A stretch of DNA of 64,000 nt from VKMB-3413 sp041027365 (GTDB taxonomy: Bacteria > Pseudomonadota > Alphaproteobacteria > Rhizobiales > Rhizobiaceae): assembly GCF_041027365.1 (NCBI RefSeq), contig NZ_JBFTEH010000002.1, positions 599,629 through 663,628 of the forward strand, in the 5' to 3' direction. Below, piece after piece: positions 34,991 to 44,323 of this stretch. Below the pieces are notes generated by a model. That model ran no database searches and was not told the DNA's origin. It saw only the letters and a program-made list of their open reading frames with translations. Each line of letters opens with the position of its first letter. The first letter of the stretch is position 1. The position numbers and the translations under genes are program-made.

Positions 34991-36148
34991 ATGGCACCCA
35001 CCACCCGGCTTCTTCTCGGCGGATTCCTGACGCTCGGCCTCGTGATGGGCGTCGGGCGCTTTGTCTACACGCCGCTCCTGCCGCTGATGCAGCGCGACTA
35101 CGGTTTCGGCCCGAGCACGGCGGGCCTGATCGCCGCTGCGAACTTCGCCGGCTATCTCGCGGGGTCGTTGCTGACCTCCTTCGTGCGGCCGGGCCGGCCA
35201 AGGCGCGTCGCCTTCCGAAGCGCCGTCGTGGCCAGCGTCCTGTCCACCCTCGCCATGGGCCTCACGGGCAGCCTCGGCGGCTGGCTGGTGCTGCGGACGG
35301 TGTCGGGGCTCGCCAGCGCCTTCGCGATGATCTCGGCCGCCGGCATGATCGCCGAATCGCTGGCGAAGGTCGATTCGGAGGCGCGGCTGAGCTGGGTGTT
35401 CGGCGGCGTCGGCAGCGGGATCGCCGTGTCCGGCCTGATCGTGCATCTCGCAGCGCCGGCCCTCAGTTCGGCGGCCCTGTGGATCGCCGTCGGCCTCGTC
35501 TCGGGACTGCTCGTCCCGTTCATCTTCGCGGCCGTCGGCGACCGCGACCTGCCGCGCAGCGACAAGCCGCGCGATCCCCGGCGGCGGATCCCGCGGCCGC
35601 TGCCGTTCTGGCCGCTCTTCGTCAACTATACCTGCGAGGGGCTCGGCTACTCGGTCTTCGCCACCTTCATCGTCGCCATGGTCAAGGGCCGGCCCGGGCT
35701 GGAGGCGATGGGCGACTGGGTGTGGATCGTCGTCGGCCTCGCGGGCCTGCCGAGCTGCCTCGTCTGGTCGCGCATCGCGGAGCGGATAGGCTTCTCCGCC
35801 GCGCTCGCGACGGCCTATGTCGCGCAGATCGTCGGCGTCCTCTTGCCGGCCGTCAGCGACAGCGGCGCGGCAGCGATCCTCGGCGCGATCCTGTTCGGCG
35901 GCACCTTCATGGCGATCACGCTGCTGACGATGCCGCTCGGTCGGCACGGGCTCGGCGGCCGCGGCTTCGCGATCCTCACGGCCGGCTTCGGTCTTGGCCA
36001 GATGCTCGGGCCGCTCGCCGCCGGCCTCCTGGTTTCGGGGCCGGCGGACTATGCGACGGCGCTCGTCGCTTCGGCGGCCGTGCTGGTCGTCGGCCTCGCC
36101 TCGCTCGGTTTTGCGATCCGCATGCGACCGGCAGGCGCCGCAGCCTGA
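34991..36148 (+). CDS. YbfB/YjiJ family MFS transporter
   Basis: A 385-residue major facilitator with 12 predicted helices. The start LGLVMGVGRFVYTPLLPLMQ, with the GRFxYxPLLP motif, is diagnostic of the YbfB/YjiJ group. The loop between halves is short and basic (RDPRRRIPRPLPFWPLF). The substrate is unknown. The ATG at 34991 removes a 44-residue non-homologous extension. It ends 21 bases from the convergent otsA gene. Confidence 0.87.
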   Translation: MAPTTRLLLGGFLTLGLVMGVGRFVYTPLLPLMQRDYGFGPSTAGLIAAANFAGYLAGSLLTSFVRPGRPRRVAFRSAVVASVLSTLAMGLTGSLGGWLVLRTVSGLASAFAMISAAGMIAESLAKVDSEARLSWVFGGVGSGIAVSGLIVHLAAPALSSAALWIAVGLVSGLLVPFIFAAVGDRDLPRSDKPRDPRRRIPRPLPFWPLFVNYTCEGLGYSVFATFIVAMVKGRPGLEAMGDWVWIVVGLAGLPSCLVWSRIAERIGFSAALATAYVAQIVGVLLPAVSDSGAAAILGAILFGGTFMAITLLTMPLGRHGLGGRGFAILTAGFGLGQMLGPLAAGLLVSGPADYATALVASAAVLVVGLASLGFAIRMRPAGAAA

Positions 36149-36169
36149 CGCCCGCTCCCGGCCTGCAGC

Positions 36170-37591
36170 TCAGGCCGGCGCGCCGGCGACCTCGCCACCG
36201 CTCCCGTCGAAGGTCTCGAGCTCGCCGATGAAGTTGTCGCACCAGGTCTCGGCCGTTCCCGCGAAGACCGCCTCCCGCATGCCTTCCCAGCGCCGGCTGC
36301 GCTCGTCGAAGGGCATGGTCAACGCACGCTGCAGGGCCCGGGCCACGTCGTCCGTCGAATAGGGATTGACCACCAGCGCGTCGTTCTCCAGCTCCGCCCG
36401 CGCACCGGCAAAGCGCGAGAGGATGAGGACGCCGGGATCGCTCGGATCCTGGGCGGCGACGAATTCCTTGGCGACGAGGTTCATGCCGTCGCGCAGCGGC
36501 GTCACCAGGCAGACCCGTGCCGCACGGTAGATCCCGGCGAGCGCCCGGCGGGTGAAGCCGCGCGTCATGATCTGGATCGGCGTCCAGTCGAGCGTCGCGA
36601 AGCGGCCGTTGATGTGGCCGGCGAGTTCCTCCAGCTCGCGCCTGAGCTCGACATAGGCGTCGAGTTCCGAGCGCGACAGCGGCGCCACCTGCAGGAACTG
36701 CACCTTGCCGCGGTTCTCCGGATAGTCCTCGAGCAGCCGCTCGAAGCCCTTGAAGCGCTCGACCAGCCCCTTCGAATAGTCCATCCGGTCGACGCCGACG
36801 ATCTGCAGCCGCTCGCCGGCGAGATCGCGCAGCATCTCCTCGTGCTCGCCGGCCTCCGGCGATACGGCGAAGCGCGCATAGCCGGTCGCGTCGATGCCGA
36901 TGGGAAAGGCCTTGGCGACGATGGTCCGGTCGCCGACCCGGATGCGGTGGCCGGGCAGCTTCTCGCCGCCGAGCTCGCGTACGCAGAAATTGGCGAAGTT
37001 GCGCCGGTCGGTGTCGGTCTGGAAGCCGACGACGTCATAGGCCAGCATCGCCCGCACGATGTCGTGGCTCGCCGGCAGCGCCGTGAAAATCTCCGGGGCG
37101 CAGAACGGAATGTGCAGGAAGAAGCCGATCCGGCCCTTGAAGCCGCACTGCCTCAGTTCCGAGCCGAGATAGAAGAAGTGGTAGTCGTGCACCCAGACGA
37201 GGTCGTCCGGCTCGAGGAGCGGGGCCAGCCGCGCCGCGAAACGCTGGTTCACCGACCGGTAGATCCGGTCCGACTGGCGGTCGAACTCAGCCAGGTCGAG
37301 CCGGTAGTGCAGCAGCGGCCAGAGCGAGCGGTTGGCGTAATGGAGATAGAAGCCTTCCAGCTCCTCCTTGTTCATGTCGATCGTCGTCATCGACACATGG
37401 TCCTGGATGACGGTTTCGGCCTCCCTGAAGGTGCCCTCGTCCGAGGTATTGCCGCTCCAGCCGAACCACAGTCCGCCGCGACGCTTGAGCGCGTCCGACA
37501 GGCCGACCGCGAGACCGCCCGCCTTGCCTTCGTCGCTCAACGGCCCCACGCGGTTCGACACGGCGACCAGCCGCCGCTGTCTCTCAGCCAT
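36170..37591 (-). CDS. otsA: Trehalose-6-phosphate synthase
   Basis: Transfers glucose from UDP-glucose to glucose-6-phosphate for osmoprotective trehalose. The 473-residue GT20 protein keeps LVAVSNRVGP with the N-terminal glycine loop replaced by SDEGKAGGLAVGL, WFGWSGN, WVHDYHFFYL, GFFLHIPFCAPEI, VDRMDYSKGL, TPLRDGMNLVAKEFVAAQ and the acceptor/donor site residues in these blocks. Length is normal. The ATG at 37591 is the only start placing this motif at the amino terminus. It lies 74 bases downstream of otsB on the same strand. Confidence 0.95.
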   Translation of the reverse strand: MAERQRRLVAVSNRVGPLSDEGKAGGLAVGLSDALKRRGGLWFGWSGNTSDEGTFREAETVIQDHVSMTTIDMNKEELEGFYLHYANRSLWPLLHYRLDLAEFDRQSDRIYRSVNQRFAARLAPLLEPDDLVWVHDYHFFYLGSELRQCGFKGRIGFFLHIPFCAPEIFTALPASHDIVRAMLAYDVVGFQTDTDRRNFANFCVRELGGEKLPGHRIRVGDRTIVAKAFPIGIDATGYARFAVSPEAGEHEEMLRDLAGERLQIVGVDRMDYSKGLVERFKGFERLLEDYPENRGKVQFLQVAPLSRSELDAYVELRRELEELAGHINGRFATLDWTPIQIMTRGFTRRALAGIYRAARVCLVTPLRDGMNLVAKEFVAAQDPSDPGVLILSRFAGARAELENDALVVNPYSTDDVARALQRALTMPFDERSRRWEGMREAVFAGTAETWCDNFIGELETFDGSGGEVAGAPA

Positions 37592-37665
37592 CGTCTCCCT
37601 TCCCCATGCCAGCGGCCGACGAAGGCCGGCCCGCTCTTCTTCTTTCGTTGTCGATGTCGTTTGCC

Positions 37666-38391
37666 TCAGTCGGGCACGCCGAGCCAGCGATGCACCGCCG
37701 GAACGTCCGCGAGGCGGAATTCGGCGGCGCTCGGCTTGGAGCCGGCCTTGATCGAGACCCCACCCGCCTGGCGCACCGTCTTCAGCGCGAACTCGTCCGT
37801 CGTATCGTCGCCGACATAGATCGGCACGCGCCCCTTGAACGGGGGATGTTCCATCATCGCGCCGAGCGCGACGCCCTTGTCCATCCCCGCCGGATGCACC
37901 TCGACGATGTTGTCGCCGTTCATGACGACGAGATCGTCCCGGCCGGACGTCGCCTGCGCCATCGCGGCCTCGGCGGCTTCCTGGAGATCCCCGGCGGTGC
38001 GGTAGTGCAGGACGAGGGCGGTGCCCTTGTCCTCGAGCTTCAGGCGCGGATGCGCGGCGAGGACATCGGTGAGGGCGCTGCGGACATCGTCGAGGAGTTC
38101 CGGCCCGGCGAGACGCTCGACCGCCGCTCCCGGCGCAGGCCGCCGTTCCAGGCCGTGCACCCCTGCCGCGGCGAATCGCAGCGGCGCGAGGAACCGGTCG
38201 AGATCGGAAATCCGCCGTCCGCTGACGATCGCCAGCGCGCCGGAGAGTTCCTCCGACAGCGCCTCCAGCCGCTCCAGCGCCGGCGGCGCGAGCCGCACGC
38301 CGTCCGGATCGTCGACGAGTTCGACCAGCGTCCCGTCGAAGTCGAGGAAGACGGCGTGGCGACTCGGATCGATGGCGGGCGGCTTCAACAT
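37666..38391 (-). CDS. otsB: Trehalose-6-phosphate phosphatase
   Basis: HAD-superfamily phosphatase that completes trehalose synthesis. The protein (about 241 residues) has motif I FLDFDGTLVEL with the nucleophilic Asp, IVSGRRISDL as motif II, a Lys in DKGVALG as motif III and VGDDTTDEFA as motif IV. An ATG at 38430 would add 13 residues; the one at 38391 is chosen because the conserved region begins soon after, but the start is not certain. It forms an otsB-otsA operon. Confidence 0.93.
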   Translation of the reverse strand: MLKPPAIDPSRHAVFLDFDGTLVELVDDPDGVRLAPPALERLEALSEELSGALAIVSGRRISDLDRFLAPLRFAAAGVHGLERRPAPGAAVERLAGPELLDDVRSALTDVLAAHPRLKLEDKGTALVLHYRTAGDLQEAAEAAMAQATSGRDDLVVMNGDNIVEVHPAGMDKGVALGAMMEHPPFKGRVPIYVGDDTTDEFALKTVRQAGGVSIKAGSKPSAAEFRLADVPAVHRWLGVPD

Positions 38392-38457
38392 GATGCCATG
38401 CAAGATAGAGAGCGTGACCGCCGATGCCACCCAAAAAGGCCCCGGCGATCACATTCC

Positions 38458-39390
38458 TCACAGAAGCGCGAGCAGCGTCGCCGCATCGCAGGCGCCTGTC
38501 GGCGGCAGGGCCTGGCTGGCCTGGAACGCGCCGAGCGCGGCCTCGGTCCTGGCGCCGAAGATCCCGTCCAGCGCCACCGCATGGCCGTGCGCCGCGAGCG
38601 CGGTCTGCAGCCGCTCGACCAGCGGGCCCCGGCCGCCGCGCCGGAACGGCGCCAGCGCCGCCTCTGTCGCCGGCCCGAAGACGCCGTCCACCGCGATCTG
38701 CTGTCCCCAGCGCGCTAGCGCCGCCTGGAGTTGCCGCACCGCCTCCCCGGTCGCGCCCATCGCGAGCGGCGCAGGATCGCTCCCGCCGCCGCCCCGCGAC
38801 AACATCGACACGGCCTGATGATAGGCCGTCCGGATCTTCGTGTCGTAGCGGTTCTGGGCGTAGGCCGGGCCGTTGTAGCGCCGGGCGAAGCCGGCGAAGT
38901 CTCCCGCCGCCAGGCGCGCTGCGAGCTTGCCGGCGGCCAGGAACCGCGCCCCGACTGTCATCTGGCCGCCGATCGAGCCGCGCGCGCAGGCGGCCAGCGC
39001 CGCGGCCGACTCGAAGCCGAGGCTCTTCCAGTTCGAGCCCATCACCTGGCAGAGTCCCCAGGAGACGGAGCCGGCCGCCGCCTCGGCGTCGATTGCGGCC
39101 GCGCGGTCGAAAAGCTGCCACCGGCCGGCCTGCGAGGCCGGATTCCTCACACCGCCCGCCTTCGGGCTCGCCAGCCCCGCCGCCCGCGCCCGCGCCCGGT
39201 CGGCCTTCTTGAGCAGGCGATCGAAATAATGGCCCTCGAAGCGGATCAGCGGCTCCGCCCGCCTGTCGAAGAAGGCGAGCGGCACGGCCCGCGTCTCGAC
39301 GATCGCGACGGCGACGAGCGCCGCCGGATCGACCGTCTCCGCCGCGCCGACCCGGCGCGCCGCCTCCAGAACGTCACCTTGAACCTGCAT
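38458..39390 (-). CDS. N-acetylmuramidase-type lysozyme with two peptidoglycan-binding domains
   Basis: A 310-residue cell-wall hydrolase. The N-terminal domain (about 1-185) resembles the phage-type N-acetylmuramidase family (DUF3380), with IVETRA and LIRFEGHYF holding the likely catalytic Glu, SWGLCQVMGSNW and ARRYNGPAYAQNRYD. Two PG_binding_1 repeats follow (about 210-250 and 255-305; AVDGVFGPATEAAL and ALDGIFGARTEAAL). There is no signal peptide, as in endolysins that need a holin. No phage genes are nearby. It sits 67 bases upstream of otsB on the same strand. Confidence 0.8.
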   Translation of the reverse strand: MQVQGDVLEAARRVGAAETVDPAALVAVAIVETRAVPLAFFDRRAEPLIRFEGHYFDRLLKKADRARARAAGLASPKAGGVRNPASQAGRWQLFDRAAAIDAEAAAGSVSWGLCQVMGSNWKSLGFESAAALAACARGSIGGQMTVGARFLAAGKLAARLAAGDFAGFARRYNGPAYAQNRYDTKIRTAYHQAVSMLSRGGGGSDPAPLAMGATGEAVRQLQAALARWGQQIAVDGVFGPATEAALAPFRRGGRGPLVERLQTALAAHGHAVALDGIFGARTEAALGAFQASQALPPTGACDAATLLALL

Positions 39391-39488
39391 GTCCCGATCC
39401 CGCGTTCACGTCCGACACGAGGCTCAGTGTCGGCGCGATGCGGGGGACGGGGACAAGTTTTGGCTGAAAGCCCCGAAACGGGCGGCCA

Positions 39489-40778
39489 TCAGGCGGCCAG
39501 CGCGTCGGCCTTTCGAGTATCGGAGGCGCCGGCGAGCAGGCGCCCGGCGAAGGCACCGGCGATTTCCGCCGCGACGATGTCCGCGGTCGCGGCCGCCAGC
39601 GTCCAGCCGAGATGGCCATGGCCGGTGTTGTAGAACACCGACGGCCGCCGCCCGCGCCCGACGCGCGGCAGCATGTTCGGCATCATCGGCCTGAGGCCGG
39701 CCCAGGGCAGGACGGAGGCGGTCGACACACCGGGAAAGCGCAGGCGGCACCAGTCGACCAGCGGGCGGATGCGCGCCGCCTTGATGTCGCGGTTCTCGCC
39801 GGCGAACTCGGCCGTCCCGGCGATCCTCAGGCGGTCAGCCCCGAGCCGGCTGGTCGCGACCTTGGCGTGGTCGTCGAGGATCGAGACCCAGGGCGCCGCC
39901 TCCCGGCTTGCCGCATCATCGAGATTGACGGTCACCGAATAGCCCTTGACCGGATAGATGTTCACGCGGTCGCCGAGCTGCCGGGCGAAGCGCCGGCTGG
40001 CGACGCCGGCACAGACGACCACCGCGTCGAAGCGCTCCGTCCGCGCCGCCCCGGCGGAGGTATCGCGGTCCTGCCAGGCGACGGTCGCGCCGCCGTGATC
40101 GGAGGCGGTCAGCCGCGTTACGTCGGCATCGGTGCGGATCGTCGCGCCGCGGCGCAGGCACGCCTCGGCAAGCCGGCGGGTGAACTTGTGGATGTCCCCG
40201 GTGAAGTCGGTCTCGGTGAAGAAGCCGCCGACGAAGTTGCCGCTCAGCGCGGGCTCGATCGCCGCGATCTCGGCCGGCGTCACCGCGCGGCGCGTCAGGC
40301 CGCCCTTCTCCAGCAGCCGGTTGACGGCGGCACCGTGGTCGAACTCGTCCTGCTGCTCATAGACATGCAGGATGCCGCGCATCTCGGCGTCGAAGTCGAA
40401 GCCCTCGGCCTCCGCCATGTCGAGAAGGTGCCGGCGCGCCTCGATGGCGAGCTTCGTCGTCGCGATCGTATTGGACTCGTAGTCCCGCGCCGCCAGCACG
40501 AATTCGGCCATCCAGGAGAGCTTGTGCCAGCTGGGCGCCGGATGGACGAGCAGCGGCGCGTCCTTCTTCAGCATCCATTTGACGCCCTTGAGGAAGGTCG
40601 ACGGCTGGTTCCACACTTCGGCATTCGAGGCCGAGAGCTGGCCGGCATTGGCGAAGGAGGTCTCCATGGCCGCATGGGCGTTGCGGTCGAAGACGGTGAC
40701 GTCGAAGCCGCGCAGGAGAAGCTTGTAGGCGGTGGTGATCCCGGTGATGCCGGCGCCGATCACGGCGATGGAGGTCAT
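39489..40778 (-). CDS. dadA: D-amino acid dehydrogenase (DadA-like FAD enzyme)
   Basis: A 429-residue FAD-dependent oxidoreductase that deaminates D-amino acids and passes electrons to the respiratory chain. The N-terminal dinucleotide fold is AVIGAGITGITTAYKLLLRG. Later DadA blocks include SFANAGQLSASNAEVW, IYPVKGYSVTV, and LPWAGLRPMMPNMLPRVG near the end, and the FAD-binding GHGHLGWTLA. The gene lies about 30 bases downstream of a tandem glycine riboswitch, so glycine probably controls it. The true substrate may be D-alanine, another D-amino acid, or glycine/sarcosine-like. GGGAGGAAGGGA precedes the ATG. Confidence 0.9.
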   Translation of the reverse strand: MTSIAVIGAGITGITTAYKLLLRGFDVTVFDRNAHAAMETSFANAGQLSASNAEVWNQPSTFLKGVKWMLKKDAPLLVHPAPSWHKLSWMAEFVLAARDYESNTIATTKLAIEARRHLLDMAEAEGFDFDAEMRGILHVYEQQDEFDHGAAVNRLLEKGGLTRRAVTPAEIAAIEPALSGNFVGGFFTETDFTGDIHKFTRRLAEACLRRGATIRTDADVTRLTASDHGGATVAWQDRDTSAGAARTERFDAVVVCAGVASRRFARQLGDRVNIYPVKGYSVTVNLDDAASREAAPWVSILDDHAKVATSRLGADRLRIAGTAEFAGENRDIKAARIRPLVDWCRLRFPGVSTASVLPWAGLRPMMPNMLPRVGRGRRPSVFYNTGHGHLGWTLAAATADIVAAEIAGAFAGRLLAGASDTRKADALAA

Positions 40779-40807
40779 GACGATCCCTTCCTCCCGCGCG
40801 ATGCGGG

Positions 40808-41010
40808 GGTCTCGGTCCTGCCCCTTCCGTCATGAGCCACCAGAGCTTCACGACCGCGGACGACGTCCGCGCGGCGTTTTCTCCTTCGGCGGACGGCGTT
40901 TCGCGCGCCGTCTCTCTTCGGACTCTTGCGACGCCAAGCGGTCCTTCTGCCTGAGAGTTTCCGGGGCGGTTGCTCCTTCGGCGCCGGCTCGTCGCCGGTC
41001 TCTCCCGCAT
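40808..41010 (-). ncRNA. Tandem glycine riboswitch upstream of dadA
   Basis: Read on the minus strand, aptamer 1 begins near 41010 with GCGGGAGAG, then CGCCGAAGGAGCAA and ACTCTCAGGCAGAAGGACCG ending near 40940. Aptamer 2 begins near 40920 with GAGAGACGGCG, then CCGCCGAAGGAGAAAA, and closes with GCTCTGGTGGCTCATGACGGA near 40820. These are the conserved core sequences of the two glycine aptamers (Rfam family gcvT). A short stem CCCGC/GCGGG at 40793-40807 overlaps the GGGAGG ribosome binding site of dadA, a candidate expression platform. The rest of the 505-base gap to the chemoreceptor shows no other gene. Confidence 0.92.
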
Positions 41011-41283
41011 GCGTCGATATCCCCGCGACATAGGGGAAAGGCTGCTCTCTAGCAAGAACCGACGCGGCCGAAGGCCGGCTCGGCATGGCCGTCATGCGGC
41101 CGGCGCATGAGACGCTCCGCCGGCCGCGCCTCACTGGCAAGCGTCGCACCATCTCTGGCGACTAACGTTCCGGAAGTGAAGGCCGCGCGCCGCTTTGGCG
41201 GCAACGGCCGTGGCTTATCGCAAAGTCCACGCGTCCGCGGGGGATGCCAGGGGCGCCGGTCCCGCGGCCACGAAGGGAAGGGT

Positions 41284-43617
41284 ATGTCGGAAAGACTCGG
41301 CGCCAGAGGCCGTATCACGATCGGTTTCCTGCCCGTCGCGCTTCTCGCGGCGCTGCTCTGCCTCGGCCTGATCCGGGCGCTCGGCGGCTTCGCCGGCTAT
41401 GCTGCGGACGGCGCAGACGTCCTGCGGCAGGGCGCCGCCGTGGCGGCATTGCGTGCCGACGTCGCGGCTCTGCGCAAGACCGCCCTCGACTACGACCTCT
41501 CGCCGTCCGAAACTGCCGCTTCGGCCTTCGAGGCGGCGGCGGCGACGGCGCGCAAGCAGGCGGACGACACGGCGGCGCTGCTCGCGGGCGAGGCACACTT
41601 GCAGCCGCGGCTCGCCGCGGTCCGGGCCGATCTCGACCGCTATGCCGGCGCCTTCTCCGACTATGCCGGCCTGCACGCCGCGCGCCAGGACGCCGTCACC
41701 AAGCTCGAGGACGCGGGGCCGCTGGCCAGCGGAGCGATGGCGGACGTGATGCTGACCGCCTGGCGCGCCTTCGACATCGAGGCGCTCTACCAGGCGACCC
41801 AGACCTTCGATTCTCTGAACCAGGGCCTCTATTCGAGCGAACGAGCGATCCAGCTGCGCGACGCGGCGGCGGCCAAGACCGTCGAGGCGAAGCTGGCGGA
41901 GACGCTCGGGCGCTACGACGCCATGGTCAAGATCATGACCGACCCGCCGCAGCTCGAACGCGCCAAGGCGGCGCTGACGCTGATCAAGGACTTCCAGACG
42001 GCATTCGGCGAAGCCGACCAGGCGGGCGGCAAGATCGGCGCGCTGCGCGAGGCGGTGCTCACCGGCATGCCTGCCGCGCTCGACAAGTCGCTGGCGAGCG
42101 TGGGCCAGACGATCGCGGACACCGAGGCGGGCATCGCGCCGGCCGAGCACGCCTATGCCGACCGGGTCGCGATCGGCGCGGCGGCCGCCTGCCTGATCCT
42201 GATCCTTGTCGGGCTGCTCTGCGCTCAGGTGACCGGTCGCTTGCTCGGCAGGCGGGTTCGTTCGGCCGCCGACCTCGTCAGCCGGATCGGCGCGGGCGGG
42301 GCGACGGAGGAGATGTCCGCCGCGATGCTCGCGCCCCGGCACGAGTTCGGCGCGCTGGCCCGCGCCTTGAACGAGCTCAGCGAAAGCCGCGGCAAAGCCG
42401 AAAGTGCCGCCGAGACGGAAGCTGCGACCGCCCGCGATACGGCGCTGCGCGAACAGGCGGCGCGCGAGGCTGCCGAGGCCGAGGCGAACCGCCGCAACGA
42501 CATGCTCGCCGAGCGGCTCGGCGATGCCCTCGCCCGTCTTGCCGACGGTGATCTCACCGCTCGCGTCGAACCGGGCCTGCCGGACCCGCACGGGCTCGGC
42601 GAACGCTTCAACAGCGCCGTCGAAAATCTCGACGAGGCGCTCGGCACGATCATTCCCTCGCTCGGCACGATCCGCGCCGGCATCGGCGAGATCGCCGTCG
42701 CCGCGGACGACCTCTCCCGCCGCACGGAGCAACAGGCCGCAAACCTCGAACAGACCGTGGCGGCGCTCGGTGAGGTCACCGGCCGCGTCGGCGAGACCGC
42801 CCGCGGCGCCGGACGCGCCGATACCGCGGCGGGGACCGCCAAGGAGAAGGCCGAGCGCGGCGGCGAGATCGTCGGCCGCGCCGTCTCCGCCATGGCGTCC
42901 ATCCAGCAGTCGTCGGAGAAGATCGGCAAGATCCTCGGCGTCATCGACGAGATTGCCTTCCAGACCAATCTCCTCGCCTTGAATGCCGGCGTCGAGGCGG
43001 CGCGGGCCGGCGAGGCCGGGCGCGGCTTCGCCGTCGTCGCGCAGGAGGTGCGTGGCCTCGCCCAGCGCTCTGCCGACGCCGCCAAGGAGATCAAGGCGCT
43101 GATCGCCGCCTCGCGCGAGCAGGTGGATGCCGGCGTCAGGCTGGTCTCGCAGTCCGGCCAGTCGCTGGAGGAGATCGTCGCGGACGTCTCGGAGATGAGC
43201 CGCTTCGTCGCCGAAATCGCCTCGAGCGCCAAGGATCAGGCGACGAACCTGCGGGAAGTCTCCGTCGCGGCCGACCAGATGGACACCGCGACCCAGCAAA
43301 ATGCCGCGATGGTAGAGGAGACGACCGCCGCCGCCGCCCAGCTGAGGACCGAGACGGAGCGGGTCATGGCGCTGGTGAAGAGCTTCCGCACCAACGGCAG
43401 CGCCGTTCAGGAAGAGGACGAGGAGGCCGAGCGGCCGGTGCCGGCGCGCACGCCGGCGGCGGCGCGGCCGCCCGTCCCGCAGAAACCAGTCGCCCGCTGG
43501 ACGCCGCCCGCGGCCATCGACGCGCCGAAGAAGCCCGCCAAGGTCCGCCAGCTGCGCAGCACCGGCAGCAGCGCCCGCAAGGCGACCGAGGCCGAGGACG
43601 GCTGGGAGGAGTTCTGA
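41284..43617 (+). CDS. Methyl-accepting chemotaxis protein
   Basis: A 777-residue chemoreceptor. Helix 1 (about residues 12-33) and helix 2 (about 300-320) enclose a long, helical, Ala-rich periplasmic ligand domain. HAMP and a second HAMP-like segment lead to the signalling hairpin, whose tip is IDEIAFQTNLLALNAGVEAA followed by GRGFAVVAQEVRGLAQRSA. After a Pro/Ala-rich linker the protein ends in GWEEF, which fits the C-terminal pentapeptide that tethers CheR/CheB. The ATG at 41284 follows AAGGGAAGGG. No other chemotaxis gene is near. The ligand is unknown. Confidence 0.93.
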   Translation: MSERLGARGRITIGFLPVALLAALLCLGLIRALGGFAGYAADGADVLRQGAAVAALRADVAALRKTALDYDLSPSETAASAFEAAAATARKQADDTAALLAGEAHLQPRLAAVRADLDRYAGAFSDYAGLHAARQDAVTKLEDAGPLASGAMADVMLTAWRAFDIEALYQATQTFDSLNQGLYSSERAIQLRDAAAAKTVEAKLAETLGRYDAMVKIMTDPPQLERAKAALTLIKDFQTAFGEADQAGGKIGALREAVLTGMPAALDKSLASVGQTIADTEAGIAPAEHAYADRVAIGAAAACLILILVGLLCAQVTGRLLGRRVRSAADLVSRIGAGGATEEMSAAMLAPRHEFGALARALNELSESRGKAESAAETEAATARDTALREQAAREAAEAEANRRNDMLAERLGDALARLADGDLTARVEPGLPDPHGLGERFNSAVENLDEALGTIIPSLGTIRAGIGEIAVAADDLSRRTEQQAANLEQTVAALGEVTGRVGETARGAGRADTAAGTAKEKAERGGEIVGRAVSAMASIQQSSEKIGKILGVIDEIAFQTNLLALNAGVEAARAGEAGRGFAVVAQEVRGLAQRSADAAKEIKALIAASREQVDAGVRLVSQSGQSLEEIVADVSEMSRFVAEIASSAKDQATNLREVSVAADQMDTATQQNAAMVEETTAAAAQLRTETERVMALVKSFRTNGSAVQEEDEEAERPVPARTPAAARPPVPQKPVARWTPPAAIDAPKKPAKVRQLRSTGSSARKATEAEDGWEEF

Positions 43618-43654
43618 CGCCTCCCGGCGCTCCGGAAGATCCTCGCCCCTCCCC

Positions 43655-43671
43655 GCGGGCCTGCGGCCCGC
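43655..43671 (+). terminator. Hairpin terminator between convergent genes
   Basis: GCGGGCC-TGC-GGCCCGC, a perfect seven-pair GC stem with a three-base loop followed by TT, lies between the chemoreceptor stop and the convergent glutathione transferase stop. It could serve both directions, although the T-tract is short. Confidence 0.55.
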
Positions 43672-43675
43672 TTGG

Positions 43676-44323
43676 TCAGACGACCCTCAGATCCTCGTAA
43701 CTCACCATCACATGCTCCCGGTAGGCCGGGCGCTGCGTCAGCCGGTCGTAATAGCCGGACAGGGCCGGCCGGTCCGGGCGCGCGATGTCGATATCGAAGT
43801 AGCGGTAGAGAATGTGGCCGAACTGGACGTCGGCGAGCGTGAAGTCGTCGCCGGCAAGGTACGCGTGACGGGACAGCTGCGCCTCGGCGATGTCGAGCTT
43901 CTTTCCGAGGACCGCGAGCGCCTTGTCCAGCGCTTGCGGATCGCGGTCGGCCGGGGCTGTGCGCACGACGCGCCAGAACACCGGCTTGGCAAAGCTCGCC
44001 GCCACCTCGACCTTCGCCCACTCCGCCCATTTGTCGACATGGGCGCGCGCCGCAAGCTCGGCCGGCCAGAACGGCGGCTCGCCGTAGCGCCAGGCGAGAT
44101 AGCGCAGGATCGCCGCCGATTCCCATAAGGGCTCGCCGCCGTCGTCCCGGACCACGGGCACGGTCCCGTTCGGGTTCATGGCCAGAAACTCCGGCTTGTC
44201 GTTGCCGCCGAACTTGTGCCCGACGTCATGGCGCTCATAGGGCAGGCCGAGCTCGCCGATCGCCCACATCACCGCCTGCACGTTGGACGAGTTCGCCCGC
44301 CCCCAGACCGTCAGCATGGTCAT
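43676..44323 (-). CDS. Glutathione S-transferase family protein
   Basis: A 215-residue GST. The N-terminal thioredoxin-like half begins LTVWGRANSSNVQ, with the Ser/Asn active-site region, and has the cis-Pro in GTVPVV and the glutathione-binding WESAAILRYLAWRYG. The all-helical C-terminal half ends FTLADVQFGHILYRY. The first ATG (44323) overlaps the sulfatase stop as ATGA; the second ATG (44317) has better spacing from AGGAG. Either way it is translationally coupled to the choline-sulfatase gene. Substrate unknown. Confidence 0.9.
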   Translation of the reverse strand: MTMLTVWGRANSSNVQAVMWAIGELGLPYERHDVGHKFGGNDKPEFLAMNPNGTVPVVRDDGGEPLWESAAILRYLAWRYGEPPFWPAELAARAHVDKWAEWAKVEVAASFAKPVFWRVVRTAPADRDPQALDKALAVLGKKLDIAEAQLSRHAYLAGDDFTLADVQFGHILYRYFDIDIARPDRPALSGYYDRLTQRPAYREHVMVSYEDLRVV

